In this document: positions 25,967 through 32,221 of the stretch, piece by piece
Position numbering within the stretch: position 1 is the stretch's first letter
Layout: each line of letters begins with the position of its first letter
Assembly: GCA_002307135.1 (NCBI GenBank)
Contig: DBTQ01000030.1
Coordinates: forward strand, 1-33,717
Direction of reading: 5' to 3'
DNA length: 33,717 nt
DNA from: Bacteroidetes bacterium UBA1312
GTDB lineage: Bacteria > Bacteroidota > Bacteroidia > Chitinophagales > Chitinophagaceae
Notes under the pieces: model-generated
What the model was told of the DNA's origin: nothing
The model's input: only the letters and a program-made list of their open reading frames with translations
Databases searched by the model: none
Translations under genes and position numbers: made by a program

Positions 25967-27025
25967 CTAGCGATCTTTACTGGCGCTGAGAAAATTACAC
26001 ATTTTGTACAATACTCTTGCACCAATAATAGCATCGATGCCATCGGTACTGTGTTCACCACACGATACCTCATTGAGGTCGAAGCCAATGATTTTCTTAC
26101 CACTATTGTGTAATAACTTAAAGAGATAAAATATTTGATCCATTTCAAAGCCTCCCGGTACCGGAGTACCTGTATCTGGACAAAGTTTAGGATCAAGTCC
26201 ATCTATATCAAAACTGATGTAAACTTTGTCTGGCAAAGAGTTGACAATATCGGTACAAATACTTTTCCATGTTTCCCCTTCGTATTGGCGCTCTTTAATG
26301 TCTTTGTCAAAAAAAGTTTTGATGTGTTGTGGATTGCTGTTAATGATGTTTAATTCTTCATCACAATAGTCACGAACGCCTACTTGTACCAGTTTATTCA
26401 CCTGAGGAACTTCGTTGAGCACATTGTACATAATAGATGCATGAGAATAGGTGAACCCTTCATAAGCAATACGCAAATCGGCATGTGCATCTATTTGTAG
26501 AATGCCAAAATTGTCATGGAATGAGCCCAATGCTTTAATAAAACCAAGAGGAGTGCTATGGTCGCCGCCAACAAGCCCTACTAATTTACCTTCTTTGAGC
26601 AAACGGTGTGTCATCTCATAAACCCAATCCCGAAGCATTGTAGTGCCTTCGTTTACTTCCCTTAGTTTTTCTTTGAGTTGAACATTGGTTTCTAAATCTC
26701 CGCCTTCGCTAAGGCAAGAAATAATGAGTTCGGCACACTGACGTAAGTAATTACTTTTTTTGCGGATATTTCTGTCCTCCGGCAGCATATAAAAACCACT
26801 TTTCCATGCGTCCTTTACATCCGAATCGTATAGATCAATTTGCAGGGATGCACCAAAGATATTTTCAGGGCCACGAGCAGTACCGTTTCGATAGGAAACT
26901 GTGACCTCCCAAGGTACAGGTAATAACACTAAATCCGATTCTTCCAAAGAAAAGGGTAATCCGAAAATATTATTCGTTTTTAACCCTACAGAGTTGGGGT
27001 CGAATGAAGATAAATCAGCAGCCAT
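25967..27025 (-). CDS. Arginase/agmatinase-family ureohydrolase
   Basis: Two-Mn hydrolase of the arginase fold; members cut arginine, agmatine or formiminoglutamate. The 352-aa protein shows all metal motifs: GGDHS (about 153-157), DAHAD (about 178-182, in IDAHADLRIAYEGFTYSHAS) and SFDIDGLDP (about 270-278). The C-terminal segment has GFDLNEVSCGEHSTDGIDAIIGAR. The N-terminal 110 residues are longer than in E. coli agmatinase, as in several Bacteroidota relatives. The substrate cannot be fixed from motifs alone: agmatinase-family and formimidoylglutamase are the likely calls, and no other arginine- or histidine-pathway gene is nearby. It is divergent from ccmE and convergent with fbp. Confidence 0.87.
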   Translation of the reverse strand: MAADLSSFDPNSVGLKTNNIFGLPFSLEESDLVLLPVPWEVTVSYRNGTARGPENIFGASLQIDLYDSDVKDAWKSGFYMLPEDRNIRKKSNYLRQCAELIISCLSEGGDLETNVQLKEKLREVNEGTTMLRDWVYEMTHRLLKEGKLVGLVGGDHSTPLGFIKALGSFHDNFGILQIDAHADLRIAYEGFTYSHASIMYNVLNEVPQVNKLVQVGVRDYCDEELNIINSNPQHIKTFFDKDIKERQYEGETWKSICTDIVNSLPDKVYISFDIDGLDPKLCPDTGTPVPGGFEMDQIFYLFKLLHNSGKKIIGFDLNEVSCGEHSTDGIDAIIGARVLYKMCNFLSASKDR

Positions 27026-27063
27026 AACAATTTTTTGTGCAGAAATGTTTTATAAATAATTGC

Positions 27064-27092
27064 CAAAAGTAAAACTAAAATCAATCAAACAA
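27064..27092 (-). promoter_or_regulatory. Promoter of the ureohydrolase gene
   Basis: On the minus strand TTG (27092-27090), 18 nt and TACTTTTG (27071-27064) fit the TTG-N17-23-TAnnTTTG promoter fully. It ends 38 bases before the ATG at 27025. Confidence 0.65.
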
Positions 27093-27102
27093 TATTTCGG
27101 TG

Positions 27103-27110
27103 TAACTTTG
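27103..27110 (+). promoter_or_regulatory. Probable -7 box of ccmE
   Basis: TAACTTTG matches TAnnTTTG exactly, 61 bases before the ccmE ATG. No TTG is seen at the expected upstream distance. It sits back to back with the ureohydrolase promoter. Confidence 0.45.
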
Positions 27111-27171
27111 TCGAGCTATTTTTGAACTGCTAATTTGATTATATAAATCTATAATACAATATTAAATTTTT

Positions 27172-27567
27172 ATGAAGAAAACACATATCGTTTTGCTTGT
27201 TTTGGTTGCTGCTGCTGTTTGCGTTATCGTGAGTATGTTTGGCGATTTTAGTACTTACGAGACATTTGGAACGGCCGCTCAAAGCCCTGCGAAACAATTT
27301 CATGTTATTGGTGTATTGGATGGTGATAAGCATGTGGATTATGATCCTGTTAAAGACCCTAATCACTGTAGCTTTTTAGTAAAGGACAAAGCAGGTAATG
27401 TCAAGAGGGTAGTGTTTAATGGTACAAAACCTACAGATATAGAAAAGTCTGAACAGATTGTGATGAAGGGACACATGGAAGGAGATGAGTTCAGATGCTC
27501 GCAAATACAAATGAAATGCCCGAGCAAATACAAAAAAGACCAAGTAGCGGTTGGTAATGCATCATAG
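27172..27567 (+). CDS. ccmE: Cytochrome c maturation protein CcmE, Cys variant
   Basis: Periplasmic heme chaperone of System I that holds heme covalently before it is passed to apocytochrome c. The 131-aa protein has an N-terminal membrane anchor (about 5-23) followed by an OB-fold domain: FHVIGVLDG, CSFLVKDKAGNVKRVVFNGTKP, IVMKGHMEGDEFRCSQIQM. In classic CcmE the heme-binding residue is the His of HxxxY; here the same place reads C116-P-S-K-Y120, the CxxxY form known from archaea and some bacteria with a modified System I. The ccmF-like gene follows after 87 bp. Confidence 0.82.
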   Translation: MKKTHIVLLVLVAAAVCVIVSMFGDFSTYETFGTAAQSPAKQFHVIGVLDGDKHVDYDPVKDPNHCSFLVKDKAGNVKRVVFNGTKPTDIEKSEQIVMKGHMEGDEFRCSQIQMKCPSKYKKDQVAVGNAS

Positions 27568-27602
27568 CTTACGAGTAAAAAATAATTAAGTTATAGCGCA
27601 AA

Positions 27603-27610
27603 TAGTTTTG
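27603..27610 (+). promoter_or_regulatory. Possible internal -7 box before the ccmF-like gene
   Basis: TAGTTTTG matches TAnnTTTG exactly, 45 bases before the TTG start at 27655. No TTG element was found upstream, so this may be chance in AT-rich DNA. Confidence 0.25.
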
Positions 27611-27654
27611 CCTTTAATGGAACATAAGCGTTTGAATTTTTTAAAACTATTTCA

Positions 27655-30123
27655 TTGCAAACACAATTTATAGGTGAGCATTTGTTACCCGGTCAGTTGG
27701 GGCATCTTTTTGTAATACTGTCTTTTATAGCATCATTATTTAGTGCATTCTGTTATTTCCGTTCTGCACAAAGTGAGCGAGTGGGCGAGGTCGAAAGTAA
27801 TAGCTGGTTACGATTGGCAAGAAATGGTTTTATTATTCACACAGCTGCTGTGTTTGCCATATTCATTACGATGTACTATATTCTTACGCAGCATCTTTTT
27901 GAATACCATTATGCTTGGGAGCATTCATCGAGAGCATTACCGGCAAAATACTTATTGTCTTGTTTTTGGGAAGGGCAACAGGGGAGTTTCTTGCTCTGGT
28001 CTATATGGCATTCTGTTTTAGGCATAATAGTTATGTTTACTGGCAAAGGACTGGAGAGCCGTGCTATGACTGTTATTGCACTTGTTCAAGTTTGTTTGGC
28101 TACGGTTTTATTTGGTATCTATTTACCTGGGGGTATTCAGATAGGCACGTCTCCATTTATGTTGTTACGAGTGCAAATGCAAGGAGCTCCAATATTTGCA
28201 CAAGCAAATTACATGAGTATGATTACGGATGGTAATGGGCTCAATCCATTACTTCAGAATTACTGGATGGTGATACATCCACCTATATTATTCTTAGGAT
28301 TTGCTTCTACATTAATTCCTTTTGCATTTATTATTGCGGCATTATGGAAAGGCGATTACCAACAATTTATAAAACCAACTTTAACATGGGGATTATTCTC
28401 AGGGGCGGTATTGGGCACAGGTATAATGATGGGTGGTGCTTGGGCTTATGAGTCACTTAACTTTGGTGGTTATTGGGCATGGGATCCCGTAGAAAATGCA
28501 TCATTAGTACCATGGATGATTATGGTGGCTGCGTTACATACGTTATTGATATTTAGAGCAACTGGCCGCTCTTTAGCTATTACACTTACATTTTATGTAC
28601 TCAGCTATATTGCTATTTGGTATTCTACATTTCTTACAAGAACCGGAGTACTGGGCAACACATCAGTACATGCCTTTACAGGAGAGGGCAAATCTTTATT
28701 TTGGCATCTGTTGATCTTTATTGCAGTTTTTGGTGGAATTGGAATTGCTTTATTGGCAGCTCGTTGGAAAAAATTGCCACGTGTGCATTCCGAAGAAGAA
28801 TTGACTTCACGTGAGTTTTGGATGTTTATCGGTTCGTTTATTTTATTATTATCTGCCTTACAAATAACCTTTACTACTTCTATTCCTGTCTGGTCGCCTT
28901 TGGCAAAATGGATAACAGGAAAAGATGTTGCACCGCCAGTAAACCCCGTTGCTCACTATAACAATATACAGATATGGGTGGTGATGTTTATCAGTGTATT
29001 GTCTGCGAAAGTATTGTACTTAAAATTTAAGCATACTGATGTCAGAACAATTATTAGCAAACTAATTATTGTTTTAGGTATTGCCACAGCACTTAGTTTT
29101 ATTGTAGGTTATACACAGAAAATTGATGGCTGGCAATTTATTATGTTGCTTTTCTGTTGTTGCTTTTCAATTGTGGCTAATGTGGCTTATGTATTCTTTT
29201 TTCAAAAATCATTCAAAAAAATGGGACCTGCAATGTCTCATTTTGGATTTGGATTATTGCTATTAGGCATATTGATTACAGGGCATAAAAAGGAAGTGAT
29301 TTCCTTAAATACTTTAGGTGGTATTTTGCCATTGGGTAAAACAGATATGCGTGAGGCAATTAAAGAAAGCCAAGAGAATGTAATGTTGTATAAGGATGTA
29401 CCAGTTGCTATGAATGACTATTGGGCTACTTACAAAGGCGATTCAACTTCTAGCGATGATCCACGTACATTCTATAAAGTTGTATTTGAAAGAAAAGATA
29501 CTGCTACAAATAAAATTTTGGAATCTTTTGCCCTTTATCCGGATGCGTTTATTAATCCGAAAGGGCAACAAGGACTAATTGCTAATCCTTCTTCCAAACA
29601 CTATTGGAACAAAGATATATTTACTTACGTAAGTTCGGTTAGCCAACCCGCAAAAGATGCGGATACGGTCTCTTTCAAAAGTTTTAGATTACACAAAGGA
29701 GACAGCGTTTTTTTAAGCAAAGGATTTATTGTATTTAATGGATTCAGTACTGTTATCAAGGACGCGCGTTACCAGCCACAAGCAGGAGATGTAGCAGTTT
29801 CTGCAATGCTTGATATTTACAATCTTAAAGGGAAATCTAATACAGCAAACCCTATTTATTATATCCGTGATAAATTCGAAAATCATATTGAAGATACGCT
29901 CAATTCAGAAGGTGCAATCGTACGGCTTGCAAAGATTATTCCTGAAGATAATGCGGCTGAAATAGAAGTAAAAGAGATAGATCCGAGCAAGAATTTTGTT
30001 GTGTTGAAAGCAATTGTTTTTCCACACATTAATATGGTGTGGTTGGGCACTATTGTAATGGTTTTGGGTTTCTTGTTGAGTATGTGGAATACTATTTCTA
30101 AAAAGAAAAGATTGAGTGCTTAA
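27655..30123 (+). CDS. CcmF/CcsA-like cytochrome c biogenesis protein, TTG start
   Basis: Membrane heme lyase component that attaches heme to apocytochrome c. The 822-aa protein has about 14 membrane helices in its first 540 residues, followed by a soluble beta-rich periplasmic domain (about 560-785) and a last helix. The WWD-type heme-handling motif is GGYWAWDPVENASLVPW (about 270-288); other family segments are MVIHPPILFLGF (about 205) and TFLTRTGVLGNTSVHAF (about 325-341), with the His residues that axially bind heme. The TTG at 27655 is the only plausible start: the frame has a stop at 27625 with no ATG or GTG between, and the sequence after TTG (QTQFIGEHLLPGQLGHLF) resembles the family N terminus. 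It ends four bases into the kinase gene on the other strand. Confidence 0.88.
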   Translation: MQTQFIGEHLLPGQLGHLFVILSFIASLFSAFCYFRSAQSERVGEVESNSWLRLARNGFIIHTAAVFAIFITMYYILTQHLFEYHYAWEHSSRALPAKYLLSCFWEGQQGSFLLWSIWHSVLGIIVMFTGKGLESRAMTVIALVQVCLATVLFGIYLPGGIQIGTSPFMLLRVQMQGAPIFAQANYMSMITDGNGLNPLLQNYWMVIHPPILFLGFASTLIPFAFIIAALWKGDYQQFIKPTLTWGLFSGAVLGTGIMMGGAWAYESLNFGGYWAWDPVENASLVPWMIMVAALHTLLIFRATGRSLAITLTFYVLSYIAIWYSTFLTRTGVLGNTSVHAFTGEGKSLFWHLLIFIAVFGGIGIALLAARWKKLPRVHSEEELTSREFWMFIGSFILLLSALQITFTTSIPVWSPLAKWITGKDVAPPVNPVAHYNNIQIWVVMFISVLSAKVLYLKFKHTDVRTIISKLIIVLGIATALSFIVGYTQKIDGWQFIMLLFCCCFSIVANVAYVFFFQKSFKKMGPAMSHFGFGLLLLGILITGHKKEVISLNTLGGILPLGKTDMREAIKESQENVMLYKDVPVAMNDYWATYKGDSTSSDDPRTFYKVVFERKDTATNKILESFALYPDAFINPKGQQGLIANPSSKHYWNKDIFTYVSSVSQPAKDADTVSFKSFRLHKGDSVFLSKGFIVFNGFSTVIKDARYQPQAGDVAVSAMLDIYNLKGKSNTANPIYYIRDKFENHIEDTLNSEGAIVRLAKIIPEDNAAEIEVKEIDPSKNFVVLKAIVFPHINMVWLGTIVMVLGFLLSMWNTISKKKRLSA

Positions 30124-31184
30124 GAATTTGAATTGGTTTTGTCTAATGTAAAACCAAATGAAGAACCAACACCAAGTTTACTTCTTACAGTAATTGTTTG
30201 TCCATGTGCATCGATAATATGTTTCACAATGGCAAGACCCAAACCTGTTCCGCCAATAGAACGATTACGACTACGATCGGCGCGGTAAAACCGTTCAAAA
30301 ATGCGTGGTAAATGCTGTTCCTCAATCCCTGGACCATCGTCTGAGATTTCTACATAAATCCTTTTGTCATCAAGCTCATAGCAACCGGCGGTAATTGTCC
30401 CATTAGGATGACCATATTTGATTGCATTTTCAATTAAGTTAACGAGTACTTGTTTTATTTTGGATTTATCTGCATACACACTTAGGCTTCGTTCCGTACC
30501 TTTTTTTATTTCCAGCGTTAAACTTTTTTCGTTGGCCTTGAGTGAGAATTCTTCAAAAATATCCTTGATCAAATCATGGATCACAAAGGTTTCGAAAGCT
30601 AGAGGTGTTTGTCCCGATTCAAGTTTAGATATTTCATCAACATCATCAACTAATTGTACCAGTCGATCTATGCTTTTAGATGCATTCGTGAGGAATTTTT
30701 TATTGACTTCCTGATCCTCAATTGCGCCACTAAGCAGGGTCTCTACATATCCCTGAATAGTGAAGATGGGGGTTCTCAATTCATGAGAAAGATTCATTAA
30801 GAATTCTTTGCGATATTGTTCATTTAGCTGTAATAACTCTATCTCCTCTCTTTTTTGTTTTGCCCACTGCTGCACATCTTTATTTACCTCTTCAATAGAT
30901 TTTTGTGGAAGAATATTGTTGTAGAAAAACTCTTCTCTTTTCGTTGCTTTTGTTTGGTAAATAAATTTGTAAATCAATTTTATTTTTCGATAAATAAAAT
31001 GTTCTACGGTATAGTAAAATAGCAAAAAAGAAATTAGAAAGGTGGCGGCAAATATTATTGCCGAAAAATAGGTAGCTTTTACCAGCGGGATACAAATAAC
31101 CGATACTACACCCGCAATAATTAATGCTGTAATAAACGCTAATAAGCGAGGTGAAATATTTTTGCCAACAGGTAATTCAGACAT
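30120..31184 (-). CDS. Sensor histidine kinase, PhoR/BaeS-like
   Basis: Second gene of a two-component pair. The 354-aa protein has two membrane helices (about 14-37 and 41-60) with only a few residues between them, so there is no separate sensor domain outside the membrane. A linker (about 65-125) follows, then HisKA with the phospho-acceptor His134 in NLSHELRTPIFTIQGY, and HATPase with the N box ENAIKYG, G1 DDGPGIEE, the F box RIFERFYRADRSRNR and G2 GGTGLGLAIVKHI. It starts 12 bases after the response regulator stop. Its TAA overlaps the ccmF-like gene TAA in the sequence TTAA. The signal is unknown. Confidence 0.93.
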   Translation of the reverse strand: MSELPVGKNISPRLLAFITALIIAGVVSVICIPLVKATYFSAIIFAATFLISFLLFYYTVEHFIYRKIKLIYKFIYQTKATKREEFFYNNILPQKSIEEVNKDVQQWAKQKREEIELLQLNEQYRKEFLMNLSHELRTPIFTIQGYVETLLSGAIEDQEVNKKFLTNASKSIDRLVQLVDDVDEISKLESGQTPLAFETFVIHDLIKDIFEEFSLKANEKSLTLEIKKGTERSLSVYADKSKIKQVLVNLIENAIKYGHPNGTITAGCYELDDKRIYVEISDDGPGIEEQHLPRIFERFYRADRSRNRSIGGTGLGLAIVKHIIDAHGQTITVRSKLGVGSSFGFTLDKTNSNS

Positions 31185-31196
31185 CGTGGGTTAAAG

Positions 31197-31883
31197 TTAT
31201 TCTAAATCAAACTTGTAACCAACCCCTTTTACCGTAGTAATGAAATCTACGCCTGATTTTTGTCGTATTTTACGAATATGAACATCAATAGTTCGGTCGC
31301 CTACTATTACTTCAGAGCCCCAAACACGTTGTAATATTTCGTTTCTTAAAAATACCCTGCCAGGCTTGGATGCCAATAGAGATAGTAATTCAAATTCTTT
31401 TTTAGCCAAAACAATTTCATTGCCTTTATATACGACAGTGAACTTTGTTTTATTGATTTCCAAATCACCAATCACCATTTTTTCCTCTGTTTCTCGGTCT
31501 TTTTTCATCCGACGAAGCAGTGTACTGATACGAGTAAGCAGTAATTCGGGTTTGATGGGTTTGGTAATATAATCATCTGCACCCGTTTCTAACCCTGCAA
31601 TTTCTGATTTCTCATCGCGTAATGCTGTAAGAAATATAACAGGAGTTGTTTCGAAATCCGGCATGATGCGTAATTCACGAAGGGTTTGTATGCCATCCTT
31701 ACTGGGCATCATAATGTCTAATAGAAAAAGGTCTGGACGAAACAATTTCGCTTTTCTAATGGCTTCGACACCATTAGATGCAGTCTCTGTCAGATAACCT
31801 TTCTTTTTCAAGTTGTAATTGATGAATTCGATAATATCCGGTTCATCATCAACAATCAATATTTTTTCTGGAAGTTCTTGCAT
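31197..31883 (-). CDS. Response regulator, OmpR/PhoB family
   Basis: First gene of the pair; a DNA-binding activator or repressor switched on by phosphorylation. I start it at the ATG at 31883 (228 aa, MQELPEKILIVDDEPDI); an ATG at 31916 would add 11 residues and would lie on the -7 box at 31914-31921. The receiver domain has the acid pair D12-D13, the phospho-acceptor D56 in FLLDIMMP, Thr86 and Lys108 in DYITKPIKPE. The winged-helix domain (about 130-228) has FELLSLLASKPGRVFLRNEIL and RTIDVHIRKIRQK...TVKGVGYKF. Target genes are not readable; a role in phosphate or envelope control is only a guess. Confidence 0.94.
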   Translation of the reverse strand: MQELPEKILIVDDEPDIIEFINYNLKKKGYLTETASNGVEAIRKAKLFRPDLFLLDIMMPSKDGIQTLRELRIMPDFETTPVIFLTALRDEKSEIAGLETGADDYITKPIKPELLLTRISTLLRRMKKDRETEEKMVIGDLEINKTKFTVVYKGNEIVLAKKEFELLSLLASKPGRVFLRNEILQRVWGSEVIVGDRTIDVHIRKIRQKSGVDFITTVKGVGYKFDLE

Positions 31884-31913
31884 AATTTCGAGTGCAATGT
31901 TAGAGTGGTATTT

Positions 31914-31921
31914 CAAATTTA
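31914..31921 (-). promoter_or_regulatory. Probable -7 box of the two-component operon
   Basis: TAAATTTG on the minus strand matches TAnnTTTG exactly and lies 30 bases before the ATG at 31883. No TTG appears 17-23 bases further upstream, which would suit an activator-dependent promoter. Confidence 0.5.
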
Positions 31922-32221
31922 CGTTAGAAAAAGGATTATCTTATTGTTAAGTGTTTCTTTTGTATTTATAAATTAAATGAACCGGGAGTTTTTTAGGATA
32001 ATATATTCATATAAATAAGGTTCATGTTTCATTAGCTTGATTTTTTTGGGTAATACACCCAACCATTTCTTTTTTTTTGTGGTCTTTTCTTTGTAGAAAT
32101 GATAAGTGGGTGAATTTTTTTAAGCAATAAAAATATATGTGTTTATTTTTTTGCTAACTTTATTTGATAAATTACCGTGCCGATACCTTTAATAACCTAT
32201 TTGCAGTCAATCTAAAATATT
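31922..32221. other. 300-bp AT-rich divergent promoter region
   Basis: Lies between the response regulator gene and the surface protein gene, read in opposite directions. It holds a 7-bp inverted repeat ATGAACC/GGTTCAT (31977-31983 and 32019-32025) with a TATAT-TC-ATATA centre inside its loop, the hairpin at 32046-32062 and several T runs. No clear TTG-TAnnTTTG promoter for the rightward gene was found; near matches occur around 32157-32164. No gene was seen. Confidence 0.5.
32046..32080 (+). terminator. Hairpin followed by T-rich tract upstream of the surface protein gene
   Basis: TTGGGT (32046-32051) pairs exactly with ACCCAA (32057-32062) across a 5-nt loop, and a T-rich run follows on the + strand. 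With no rightward gene upstream for about 2 kb, it may be a leader attenuator rather than an end-of-gene terminator. Confidence 0.35.

Noticed and set aside
25696..26202. 168-codon open frame on the - strand
   Set aside because: It spans the end of fbp, the terminator hairpin and the end of the ureohydrolase gene in the wrong frame; both real genes are well supported.
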